A stretch of 64,000 nt of DNA. Source: Moringa oleifera (lineage: Eukaryota > Streptophyta > Magnoliopsida > Brassicales > Moringaceae). Position 1 is the stretch's first letter, and each line of letters starts with the position of its first letter. Where the stretch lies: positions 682,001 through 746,000 of the forward strand of contig JAJFZO010000113.1 in assembly GCA_021397835.1 (NCBI GenBank), written 5' to 3'. A program made the translations under genes and the position numbers. This document shows positions 38,601 to 50,270 of this stretch, piece by piece. The notes under the pieces are model-generated. The model worked only from the letters and a program-made list of their open reading frames with translations. It had not been told where the DNA came from and did not search any database.

Positions 38601-40960
38601 AGGCCCACTTACTTTTTAGGCTTAATTATATATTAGGCTCAATTATTTTTTGTATTCATCTAATTCTTTGCCCAATTTGTTTAAAGTCAAACTCATTCTT
38701 AAGCTTAATTATTTCTTTGGTTCATGCACGATATGTCAAATATGTTATTAGACCTTACAGATGTTAGGTTCAATTAATTATTAGCCTCAATTATGTCTCG
38801 AATCTAATTATACTTGCCCTATTATATTGTAGGCTGAATTATATATGAGATCTAATTCTCTCATATGTCCAATTTTTGTAACCTAATCAATTTCAAGCTA
38901 ATTATATCTTAAACCATAATATTTATTAGGCTCAATTACACATCGAATTATTTTTTGAACTTAAGCACGTTAGCCAGTTTTACTTGGTGAAATTAAGTAA
39001 TAGGCTTAATTATATCTTTGGCCCAATTATTTTTAAGACCAAATTATAAATTAAGCCAAATTTTTTATAAGACCCAACTATTTTTCATATACTATTAAAT
39101 CTTAGGTCTAATTAATTATTAGATTCAATTAAACGTATATTTATTAGGTCAAATTATATGTTGAGTCTTAATTTTTTATTAGACCTAATCAAATCATAAA
39201 CCAAATTAGTTATCAAGTCCAATGAATTTCTAGGTCCAATTAATAGTTAATCTCAATTACATATTTGATCTAGTATTAAATCTGATTAATTTTATGCTCA
39301 ATTCATAAAATTATGCACAATTAGTTATTTTGTCCAATTAATTATTATGTGTAATTATATCTTAAGCTCAATTATAATTTTGATACAATTACATCTTAGG
39401 CTCAATCATTTTCATACCCAATAATGTATTTAGTTCATGCATGCTACATCTAATTGTATATTAGATCTAATTAAATTTTATGCCACTTTATTAATGAGTC
39501 TCATTTTGGCTCTTAGGGCCAATTATAGATCAAGCAAACTTATTTTTTAGGCCTAATTATATATTAAGTCTAATTTTTGTTAGGGGTCAGTTCAATCTTA
39601 ACCCTAATTATATTTTAGCCCTAATTATTTGTTAGTCTTCTTTCATTTGTACATTTAATTATAAATCTATTAGGCCTAATTATATATAAAATCTTATTTT
39701 TTCATTAGGCTCAATTAAATCTTTTGTCCAATTAGTTTTTTTATCACAATTAAATTTTGCATCCAATTAACTATGAGGCGCAATTAATTGTTCCACCTAA
39801 TTATATCACTAATTTTTAAGACAGATGACATATCAAACTCACTTATATCTTAGCCTCAATTAATTTATAGGCTTAAATAAATTTTAGGCGTAATTATTTA
39901 TTAAGTCCAATTATATATTAAACCCTTTTATTACCCAAATTAACTCTTAGGTCTAATTATTTTTAGGTCCAATTAACAATTGGGTTCAATTACACCTTGG
40001 ATCCAATATTTTATCCAACCCAACGACATATTGTGCTAATTTTTTATTGAGCTTAAATTATCTATTACACTCAATTTTTTGCTAAAGTCAAAATATTTTT
40101 ATTGAAGGCTCAGGTAATTATTTGACCGAACAAATTACTTATTAGTTCCAACTAGATGTTATGCTCAATTATTCATTAGGCCCATTTATATTTTAAGCCC
40201 AATTTTTGATGAATCTCAATGAAATCTTTAGATCAATTAATTATTTTTTACTATAAATTATTTGATCTAATTAATTGTTAGATTCAATTATATATCAAAC
40301 TCAATTATTTTTATGGTCCAATTAATATACAGTAGGCTAAATTTCTTCTAGGATTGATTTATTCCCCAGTTTCAAGTCAAATAGACTCAATTATTTCTTA
40401 GACATTATTTATTATTAGATCAAAATATCTATTGGATTCAATAATATTTTAAGTTTAATTAAAATTTGAGTCCAATTATATCTTAGGCTTAATTTGTTTC
40501 CAAGTTTAATTATTTTTTGAGCCAAGGCATATTAGGCTCAATCAATTATTAGCCTTATTATTTTTAAATTCAATTGATTATTGGATTCAATTATATTTTT
40601 GATCTAATTTTATATTAAGCTCATTTAATTCCTAGTCTAAATTATGTATTAAGCCTAATTATTTATTAGGTTCAATTATATATTTAGACCCAATTAATTA
40701 TTAGGCTTGATTAATGAAGTCCAATTATTTATAAAGCATAATTATATATTAAGTTCAATGATCAATTTAGGGCTAATTATATCTAGGTTGAATTCATTCT
40801 TGAACCAATTCATTTATTGACCTCACGCATTCTAAGCCTAATTTGTTATTAAATGTAGTTATATCTCAAAGTTAATTAATTATTAGACCTAATTATATTT
40901 TAGACGCAATTATTTATTTGACCTATTTTACTCTTAGGATCAATTCTGTATTAAATTATA
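32626..40960 (+). repeat. 17-bp megarepeat, forward array, segment 7 (longest)
   Basis: This gene-free forward array holds at least two successive copies of the same block. About 33,400-36,600 is the more diverged copy. About 36,650-40,960 is the closer match to 20,340-24,880 (offset about 16.3 kb). The ACATATCAAACTCACTTATG-like landmark is at about 39,825. A 69-codon frame at 38,020-38,229 is the counterpart of the one at 21,683; both are chance openings. Confidence 0.85.
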
Positions 40961-42400
40961 TTATTTGTTATGTCCAACTTTATTCGAAGTTTAGTAAAAA
41001 AATATTATTGTTTTCTCAAGAATTAGTTTTTAATATAGTTTTAATTATTAATTTTTCAATAGCCTTGATTTAATTATGCTTATTCATGTGAATACCAACC
41101 AAGTGCACACAAAAAGAAAATAACCTTTAATTTTAATTTTAAATAGTTTATTTTAAAAATATAAAGTGATTAATATATATAATTATCAACTTTAAAATTT
41201 TCAATTCAATACAAATGAATTTGAAGAGCTGATTTGCAAAGCAAAAAAGTGGAATGAACGTTATGAAAATCATATTTGAGTCTTTCTTTCATAATTTTGA
41301 AATATGAAGAGAAACAATGTCAAATATAAATTTAAATTAAATTATTTTGATTTTGAGATGATTAACTCAATAATACACTAATAGTAAGTTAATCAATCAA
41401 CAACTAACTCTCTTTAACACCAAAAAGAAAAAAAGGTTTATACGGCTTAATTTTAAAAAACTAAATGATATTATTATATTCTTTCTTATATCCTTATTCT
41501 AATGTTTGATTGAAAGATAATAAGAAAATCAATTAATTTTAAATTTAATTATATTTTTTAAAAATTTAATTTAATTAATTATAGTTTCTAATATTATGTA
41601 ATTTTATCGAGAATAAGATTCAATACTTTAATAATTAGTATTAAGATAAAGATCAAACTAAGCTTTATATTATTACATTCTCACAGTTTTTTCACACCAA
41701 TTCTACATACAAAATATCTATTTGATCTAAGTTAACTTACTTTTAATTTTTTTACATAGAAACAATTCAAATTGGTGATTTTGTACAATTAACAAATTTT
41801 AATTTTAAATTTGTAACAAACAAGAAAAAATATACAATAAAAAATTAAAATTTTTGAGTATTGAAATTATATATATTTAAAATTCTTATATTAAATTTTT
41901 TAAAAAAATCATGAAAATAACTTTAGTTTTGAAATAAATTTTAAAAATGTTTTTGATGGTAGCTTGAATATTTATTTATATTTTTTATAAATTTTAAGAC
42001 ATATTTCGCTATACAATATCTTTTATTTAAATAATTTATTTAAAAAATTGAAGACAATATTTAATTTAGACTACATTAAAAATTTTATATGTAAAATTGA
42101 TGAAAAAATATAAAAACTTGATTAAAAAAATACTATTTAATAAGTTTAAATATTTTAATATTATTGTAACATATGATAAAATATAAAACAAATAATATAA
42201 ATAATATAAAATAGTGTTACTTAAAACTTTTAAATGATAAATAAATCTTTACAATTAAAAAGTTACCAAACAAATTTCGATGAAATAGTTTGTAAAATAA
42301 ATTTAGCACATCTATTTTTTATATTTGAAAAATAAAACAAAATCTCCCAATCAAATTAAGTTTCTTTCTCATTCAAGTTAAAAAATAAAGAGAAATGAGA
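40961..42400. repeat. Module Z, copy 3 (long form)
   Basis: This long AT-rich non-array segment corresponds to 54,411-55,950 and, in shorter form, to 10,886-11,760. It includes the ACTAATAGTAAGTTAATC-like landmark and the half resembling the foldback arm (GGTAGCTTGAATATTTATTTA-like, then TTTAGACTACATTAAA). It is probably a decayed foldback transposon plus flanking sequence. It contains no gene. Confidence 0.55.
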
Positions 42401-43249
42401 TAAATCACCTAAGTTGCAAGATGCTTCAGCATCATACTACAAAGGTAATGCTGATTTAGTAAACATGGTCCAATTCTATGTGAAGCCTAATTTTTTGTTA
42501 ACTCTAATCAAATCGTATGCTCAATTGGTTATTAATTAATCCCAACGAATTGCTAGACCAAATGAATTGTTAAGTACAATTGATTGTTAGACTTAATTAT
42601 ATATTAGGCCTAATTATGTTTTAAATTTAATTAACATTTGTGTCGAATTATATATCTTAGGCTTAATTTGTTTCCAAGTTCAATTATTTTTTGAGCCCAT
42701 GCATGCTGGGTCCAATTAATTATTAGCTCCATTATTTTTAAATTCAATTATATTTTTGATCTAATTTTATGTTATGCTCATTTAATTCTTAGTCTCAATT
42801 ATATATTAAGCATAATTATTTGTTAGGATCAAATATATATTAAACTTAATTTTTAATTGAACTCAATTAATTCTTGGGTACAATTAAATCTTAACCTCAA
42901 GTAAGTCTATTTCAATTAATAATTAGGTTAAATTAATTTTTAGGCTCAATTACATCTTACACATACTTAATTGTAAAGTCTAATTCGTTGTTAGAGCTAA
43001 TTATATGTTAGGCCCAATTAATTATTAGGCTTGATTAATAAAGTCTAATTATTTATAAGATATAATTATATACTAAGTTCAATTATCATTTTAAGTCTAA
43101 TTATATCTAGGTTGAATTTATTCTTCAGCCTAATTATTTATTGGGCTCACGCATGCGAAGCCCAATTTGTTATTAAATGTAGTTATATCTCAAGATTAAT
43201 TAATTATTGGACCTAATTATATTTTAGATATAATTATTTGTTTGACCAG
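42401..43249 (+). repeat. Start-module remnant and forward array, segment 8
   Basis: The right half of the start module (GATGCTTCAGCATCATACTAC-like, then AAACATGGTCC) is followed by a short forward 17-bp array with a CCATGCATGCTGGGTCC-like site near 42,697. It leads directly into module W and is homologous to 55,951-56,796. Confidence 0.75.
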
Positions 43250-43540
43250 TCACTCGTAGATTCTAACTTTAATCTTTAGGCGAAATCCAACTCGTTCCGT
43301 CCGTGAGCCCACACTTTTTACGGCGTTTTGCTGAAGCTCTGCTAGTATGACACGATAACTATGTGCCATGCTCTAATTTTCAGATAGTATAGTTGGAGAT
43401 TTTCCCTTGTTTTTCTATTTCTTCTTGTTTTTATTCGATCTACTTTGTCAAGAAAAAAGAGGTTTTGAGAGAGAAGGGTAGGAGGAAGAAAGTGTGAAAG
43501 ACGTGAATTTTAGTGTTTAAATAAGGTACCAATTGTCATA
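43250..43540 (-). pseudogene. Module W, copy 3: leader plus intact 39-codon frame
   Basis: The minus-strand ATG at 43,369-43,367 opens a 39-codon frame that ends in TGA at 43,252-43,250. It starts MAHSYRVILAELQQN, continues with GSRTERVGFRLKI and ends RIYE. Frame length is the same as in copy 1, and differences from copy 1 are concentrated in third codon positions. The pyrimidine-rich leader upstream is kept. It is best read as a captured first exon that stayed open. It could be a short expressed peptide gene, though nothing here demonstrates that. Confidence 0.5.
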
Positions 43541-43864
43541 TTTTAAAAACATGTATAGAACATCTTTTAATTTGAAAACATGTTTTATAAATCAGAAATC
43601 TATACATGTATAAAACATGTATAGATTTTTTATTTAAATAAAAATAATAATTTATTATTTAATTTTATTATTTTTAAAATTAAAATATTTTCAATTTTAA
43701 AATAAAAAATTTTAAAATATTTCATTCAATCAAAAATATAAAAATTTAAAATCCAAATTTTATTTAAATTTTTTTAAAAAAATTAAAAACATAAATAAAA
43801 ACTATAAAGTTATAAATATATTTTAAAATAATATTGATCATTATAATTTAGTAATTAATTTTTA
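43541..43864. other. AT-rich spacer between W and S, copy 3
   Basis: This almost pure A and T spacer is homologous to 25,166-25,499. It contains the second copy of the hairpin and no gene. Confidence 0.6.
43596..43628. repeat. 14-bp hairpin with 5-nt loop, compensated relative to 25,220
   Basis: The arms AAATCTATACATGT (43,596-43,609) and ACATGTATAGATTT (43,615-43,628) are exact reverse complements around ATAAA. Compared with the copy at 25,220-25,256, one A-T pair has become T-A on both arms. Confidence 0.75.
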
Positions 43865-44554
43865 TTAATGCTTACTACTATTGACTATGAAAGCTGATGG
43901 AGGGTGAGATTCTAATAAGATCTAACACCTACTGGATGCTGCAAGAACATTGGTGTCTGAAAGTTATAGACAATCTCTAACTTATATGATGAGCCATGGA
44001 ACCGTAGTTTAGAGATGAACATACGGTCATCGCCTCGATAATGATGATGATAAAGACAAAGGATGCTAATGATTTTCTTAAATTTTGTTTCTTTTGAATT
44101 ACGCTCTGATGTTCTTCAAGAATGATTAACAAGACATACTGCTTTGTCGTGAACCAATCCACTAAAGGTGAATCATGGAAATTTTCTATCATGCTCTGTA
44201 AAGGTCCATACTCGAAAGAACCCACATTGTAGGAGCGACGTAAATGTCTTGTTTCTTTGCTTACTGCTTGTAGGGTCTACAATGGATGATTGTACAATGT
44301 GATTTGATGAGAAAGCAATGAGTTTTGCTTCTAAGTGAGGAGTTCATTCCACACAAAAGGATAGTAAGTGACAAGGTGATGAGAGCGAGAATGGCCTCAT
44401 TTGGATTCAAAAATCTTGAATTTAGTAGTGGTATGCTCTGGATCTCGGAAATGAAAGAGACTGCAAGATATACAGCCTTGTACCAGTCATGATGGAGGTC
44501 TTGTGGACCTAATCATTTTCATGGATATGACCATGTTACTTTATCACTCATAAA
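43865..44554 (-). pseudogene. Module S, copy 3: most complete gene-like fragment
   Basis: The minus strand carries an 83-codon stretch open between a TGA at 44,515-44,513 and a TAA at 44,263-44,261. It includes DLHHDWYKAVYLAVSF, then NPNEAILALITLSL and SSLRSKTHCFLIKS. A second open stretch begins near 44,225 and includes GSFEYGP, then NFHDSPLVDWFTTKQ. The first segment aligns with 25.9, 13.05 and 59.9 kb with conservative replacements (H/Q, D/E, Y/H, K/R). This supports an origin as coding exons, and a donor-like AAGCAGTAAGC lies at the end of the first. No complete gene or certain start is present. The PNE...SSLR...H..IKS spacing faintly resembles a pentatricopeptide repeat, a weak inference only. 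Confidence 0.45.
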
Positions 44555-45085
44555 TGATAATATCAACTCCTTTTTCATGAAAGAAACTATTTATTTATTT
44601 TATTAAATTAACACAAGATTATGATTCATTTAATATATATATATATATATATATAATTATTTTAAGGAATTTTAAACTCACCTCTTCTATTTAATATATT
44701 AAATATATAATAATATTTTTAAAACATTAATATTAAATATATTATGAATATAAAGTTTTAAAAAATATGAATATCGATAAATTTCATTCATATCATCTTA
44801 AATTTTAAATTAATAATACTTATTCATTAAAATTTAATATTGATTGACAGTATTTTAATTTTATTTTAAATTTATACATCCAGATAAATATATAATTTAA
44901 AATTATTTATGATACACTATAATTGAAAAAATTTCATTGTCGATAATATCATAATACTAATAAATTTTATTTAAAATATTTGGATTGATTATAACACAAT
45001 TTAAAATTATAAGTCTCCAAAACATAAAAAGACTAATAAACCATATCATCAAGTTTTGTTTTTTAAAAACAAAACTACAGATGTG
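44555..45085. other. AT-rich spacer following S, copy 3
   Basis: This non-coding spacer includes an (AT)n microsatellite at about 44,635-44,655. It is virtually identical to 26,125-26,650. Confidence 0.65.
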
Positions 45086-45275
45086 CATATAAGACTATTA
45101 TTTTTTTCACTATCATATTACATAAGTTTAATATACTTAGTGAAAATTAAATAATTGTTATTCAAATGTTGAAAAAATATAAGAGGGTATTTCAAGATGC
45201 TTTGACATCATGCTACAAAGGTAATGCTTATTTATTAAACATGGTATAACTATATGTGATGCCTAATTTTTTATT
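45086..45275 (+). repeat. Start module, copy 3
   Basis: This is nearly identical to 26,651-26,840, ending in AAACATGGT before the array. Confidence 0.75.
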
Positions 45276-47070
45276 GAGCTCAATCAAATTTTATGTTCAG
45301 TTTGTTATTCATCCCAATAAATTGCTAGACCAAATGAATTGTTAAGTACAATTGATTGTTAGGCTAAATTATACATTAGCCCTAATTTTTTTAGCCCAAT
45401 TAACACATACATCATGCACAATGTATTCGTAAGCCTAATTTTTCGCGGGTTCATACATGATATACCAAATCAATTATGAGACTTAATAAATTTTAGGTTC
45501 AACTAATTATTATGTCTAATTATTTATCTAGTTTAATTATATTTGACCCAAAATTTCATAAAATCCCATTATATATTGACCGAATTATATCATCTGTCTA
45601 ATTTTTTATATCAAACTAATTTCACATTTAATTATATCTTAGGCTATATAAGTTTGACCCAAATATATGTCAAACTATTTTTTTGGGCTCATGCATGTTA
45701 CCTAATTAATTCGGGAATATTTAGCTCAATTTTAGATTAGGCACAATTAATAACTTGGTCCAACTAATTCTTAAATCCAATTAAATCTCAAACTCAATTA
45801 ATTGTTAGGACCAATTAATTATTTGGTCCAATTAATTGTTAAACTCAATTAAATCTTAGAAAAAAAATATTTATTAGGCACAACCAATTAACTTTTTCCT
45901 TAATTAATAAATGTTAGGCCCAACTAGTTATTAAACACAATAAATTATTATGCTCAATTATATCTTAAGTTTAATTATAATTTGGATTCATGCATGCTAT
46001 GTCCGATTATATCTCAAGTCTAATTATAAAATAAGACTTATAATTTATTATGCTTTATTATATATTAAGCTCAATTCTTTGTTAATGTCAATTAAATTTT
46101 AAGTCAAATTAATTTTTAATCACAATTAAATCTTGGATTCAATTAATAATTAGGCCTAATTAATCATTTGATCCAATTATTGAGCTCAATTATATTGCAA
46201 GCCCAAATATATCTTAGTTTTAGTTAATTATTATGCTCAAAAATTATTTTAGGCCCAATGGCATATAAGCCTAACTTGGGTCTAAGTAATTTTTGTGAAA
46301 AATTTACATAGTAGGCTCAATTAATTATTAGATTAAATCACTTGTGAGACCTAATTATTTGCTAACTTTAAAAAATTATTAGACTCAACTATGTCTTAAG
46401 TCCAATATTTTATTTGATCCAATTATATAGTTATCACGCTCAATTAAAAATTAAATCCAATTAAGATTTCAACTCAATTACACATTAACCTCAGTTATTA
46501 TTAAGCTTATTCTCAAGCCAAATTATTAAGCTTAATGTCTTTTTTACGTGCAATTTAATCTTAGGCCTAATTAATTATTTGGTTCAATAAATTATTTAGT
46601 CCAATTAACTACTAAGCTCAATTACATATTAGACCTAATTTGTTTTTAACTCAATTAATATATGTTAGCCTTAATTTGCTTTTAGGCTTTATTTTTGAAT
46701 TTCATGCACTATATACTCAATTATACCTTCACCGCTATTATTAACTATTAGATCTAATTATATTAAGCTAAAATATTTGTGAGACTCAAGTCAAACTATA
46801 ATTTTGGTCCAACTATATATCAGTTGCAAATTGTCCTTAGATCTAATTATAATTTAGATTCAATTATATTTTAAGCCCAAATTGTTTCAAGGTTTAAATA
46901 TTTGTTGTGCCTATACACACTAAGTCCAATTATATCTTAAATTCAAGTCATTATTTTTGTCCAATTATATTGTAGCCATGATTATGTACTAAGCCCGTTT
47001 TTTCTTTATGCCTAATTATATGTCCAATTATATTTTGAGTTTCAGATTATTTACTCAATAATGCACTAAT
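45276..47070 (+). repeat. 17-bp megarepeat, forward array, segment 9
   Basis: This is the near-identical partner of 26,841-28,640. CAATTA at 45,795, 45,812, 45,829 and 45,846 shows the exact 17-bp spacing. No gene is seen. Confidence 0.88.
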
Positions 47071-47800
47071 AGCAAGCTAATCAATGAACAACTAACTCTC
47101 TCTAGGAACAAAAAAAAAAAAAAAGTTTCTATGGCTTACTTTTAAAAAATTAAATGATATTCTAGATCATTGGATTAGTGAAAAAGGTTAATATAATATT
47201 ATTATATTCTTTTTTATATCCTTATTCTCATATTTGATTGAAAGATAATATGAAAATTATTTAATTTTAAATTTAATTATATTTTATAAAAATTTTATTT
47301 AATTAATTATATTTCATCAAAATTTAATTTAATTAATTAAAATTTTTAATATTATGTAATTTTATCGAGAATAACATTTAATAATTTAATAATTAATGTT
47401 AAGTTAAAGATCAAAATAAACTTTATATTTTTCACTTTTTTCAATCAAGTTCTTATAGCCTTTTCAAGCCAATTCTACACAAAAAAATTATTTGATCTAA
47501 ATTGACTTACTTTTTTTTAATATAGAAACAATTCAAATTAGTGATTTTGTACAATGGATTTTAATTTTAAATTTGTAACAAACATGAAAAAATGTACAAT
47601 AAAAAATCAAAATTTTTGAATATTGAAAATATATATTTTAAAAATTTTAATATTAATTCTTTTAAAAAATCCTGAAAATAACTTTGCTATTGAAAAAATT
47701 CTAAAAATATTTTTGATGATACCTTGAATATTTATTTACATTTTTTACAAATTTTAAGACATATTTCGCTGTACAATATCATTTATTTTTTATCTAAGTT
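47071..47800. repeat. Module Z, copy 4
   Basis: This is the near-identical partner of 28,641-29,370. It differs chiefly in a poly-A run near 47,110, which is about five bases longer. Confidence 0.55.
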
Positions 47801-48515
47801 TATATTAAGCTCATTTAATTCCTAGTCTAAATTATGTATTAAGCCTAATTATTTATTAGGTTCAATTATATGTTAGGCCCAATTAATTATTAGGCTTGAT
47901 TAATGAAGTCTAATTATTTAGAAGGCATAATTATATATTAAGTTTAATTATCATTTTAGGTCTAATTCTTTCTAGGTTGAATTCATTCTTTAGCCTAATT
48001 ATTTATTGGATTGATGCATGCTAAGCCCAATTTGTTATTAAATGCAGCTATATGTCAAGGTTAATTAATTATTCGACCTAATTATATTTTAGATATAATT
48101 ATTTATTTGATCTATTTCACTCTTAGGATCAATTATTTATTAAACTTTATTATTTGTTAGGCCCAATTCTTTTTTAAGCGGATCATGCATACTACGTCTA
48201 ATTATATCTTAGACTCAAATAATTATTGAGTTCAATTATCTCTTAAGCCTAATTATATTTTAGAGTAAATTATTCGTTAAGGCTATTCTTTTATTAAGAT
48301 CGATATATATATTAGGCCTTATTAATCTCATGAATTCTTTAGCACATTTAATTATTAGTATTAGTTAATTGGTATGTTGAACAAAATTTTAGGTCCAATA
48401 ATCAAGAGGCTCCAAGTATATTTTAGCCTAATTATGTGTTAGGTCCACTTCGTTCATAGGCCCTATAATTTCTTATTTCATGCATGATATGCATAACTAA
48501 TTTAAATTATGACCC
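47801..48515 (+). repeat. 17-bp megarepeat, forward array, segment 10
   Basis: This is the near-identical partner of 29,371-30,080, leading into the telomere-like tract. No gene is seen. Confidence 0.82.
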
Positions 48516-49090
48516 GTAAACTTAACACCAAATCCTAAACCTTAATCCCTATACAGTAACCTCTTAACCTTACCCTTTATGCACTAAACACCTAACCCTT
48601 GAACATTGACCTCTTAATCTTAACCCTTAACCCCTAAACCCTAAAATCAAAAACTTAAACCTCAAAGGTATTTTATCATAGCCTGTTAACCCTAAACTCT
48701 AACCCCTGAACATTAAACCTTTAAATCTTAAACCTTAAAATCAAAAACTTAAACTCAAAAGATAATTTACACTATACCTCTTAACCCTAAACTCTAACCC
48801 CTCAACATTAAAACCCTTAACCCCTAGATCCTAAACATTTAGCTGTAAACCCTAAATCCTAAAACCAAAAACTAAACCTTAGGGCAAAACTCCTAAGTCC
48901 TAAACCCCAACCTTAACCATAAACCCAAACCCTAATCAATAAACCCTAAACTCTAAGTCTTAAACCCTAACCCAAACCACAAACCTCAACTCCTACACCC
49001 TAATCCTTGAATCCTAAATTAAAAACATTAAGCTCTAACACCTAACCACTAAATTCTAAACCCTAAAACTTAAATGCTAATCTCTAAATT
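48516..49090 (-). repeat. Degenerate telomere-like tract, CCCTAAA strand, copy 3
   Basis: This is the near-identical partner of 30,081-30,660, with CCCTAAA, CCTTAACC and ACTCTAACCCC units. Confidence 0.82.
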
Positions 49091-49740
49091 GGTTATAATA
49101 TAAGATTTAGGGTTATGGTTTAGATTTAAGGATTAATGATTTGAGGATGAGGTTTAGAGTTTAGCGACTAGGGGTTAGTGTTTAGGGTTTTAAGTTTAAT
49201 GATTAGGTTTAAAGGTTAAGGGTTAGGGCTTATGGGTGGGGTTAAACTGGTTTAGGGGTTAGCATTTATGGTTTATGGGTTAGGGGTTATGTGTTAGGGT
49301 TTAGAGTTAAAGTTAGGGTGTAGGGTTAACATTAGGATATAGTGTTTAAGTGATCGAGCTTAGGGATTAGAATTTAAGCTTTAGGGTTTCCAACTTAGTG
49401 TTTATGGTTTAAATGTTAGGGTTTAACATTTTGGGTTTTGAGTTTAAAGTTTAGGGTTAAAGGTTTAGTGGCTAGTGCTTAGAGTTTATATTTTACATGC
49501 TAAGGTTTGAAGTTAGGGTTTAACGTTTTGGGTTTTGAGGTTCTGGGGCTAAAGTTTAAGGTTTTTGGTCTAAAGTTTAAGGTTTTTGGTTTAAAGTTAA
49601 AGGATTAAGGTAGGATTTAAGGTTCAGTGTTGGAGTTTGGAGTTTAGAGTTTTTGATTTTATTAGTTATTCTTTAGGTTTTATAGATTAGAGTTCAGGAC
49701 TTAAGGGTTTGGGATTAAAATTTAAGGTTTAGGGGTTTCG
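49091..49740 (+). repeat. Degenerate telomere-like tract, TTTAGGG strand, copy 3
   Basis: This is the partner of 30,661-31,284. It differs by a 21-bp tandem duplication of the AAAGTTTAAGGTTTTTGGT-type unit near 49,550-49,590. It ends at TTTCG. Confidence 0.82.
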
Positions 49741-49876
49741 AACAGGAAGAGATGCTGCAGGCACTTAGTTGTTGAATAGTTTGCCTATCCGAACCCATGC
49801 TTCAGTGACAATAATGGATATGGCATATGCAATCTGAAGAGGATAGACGTCTCGGACATTAGGATTCCAACCGTCG
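49741..49876 (-). pseudogene. 136-bp unique block, second copy
   Basis: This has the same length as 31,285-31,420. One visible difference changes an arginine to a lysine codon in the minus-strand open frame, so the frame stays open. The product is unrecognised. Confidence 0.4.
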
Positions 49877-49902
49877 GGGAGTTTTGGCTAATAATTTACA
49901 AT

Positions 49903-50270
49903 ATTAAATATATATCATCTCTGCTATTTATAATATTAAATATATATCATAATATTTTTAAAACATTAATATTAAATATATTATAAATTCAAAGTTTTTT
50001 AAAATATGAATATCAATAAATTTCATTTATATCATCTTAAATTTTAAATTTAATAATACTTATTCATTAAAATTTAATATTGATTGATAATATTTCATTT
50101 TTATTTTTAAACTAAAAAATTATGTATATAAAATATTTAAATTATTATTTTTTCAATAGCATATTACATAAGTAAAGTTTAATATACTTAGCGAAAATTA
50201 AATAATTGTTATTCAAATATTTTTAAAAAATACAAGATCTCAAGATGCTTTAATATTCAATTGTTAAGTA
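49903..50270. other. AT-rich spacer and shortened start module, copy 4
   Basis: After the break at 49,902 the sequence resembles the post-S spacers (ATATTTTTAAAACATTAATATT). It is closer to 13,250-13,440 than to 26,270. A shortened start module (TTTTTTCAATAGCATATTA-like) begins near 50,145 and ends early at GATGCTTTAATATTCAATTG. No gene is seen. Confidence 0.6.

Larger units (their letters stand above)
44555..49902 (+). repeat. Recent segmental duplication, copy B (5.35 kb)
   Basis: This is the near-identical partner of 26,125-31,446. At the right end the homology stops at TAATTTACAAT (49,902), and an AT-rich post-S-type spacer follows. The inverted array present after copy A is therefore missing here. 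Confidence 0.93.
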
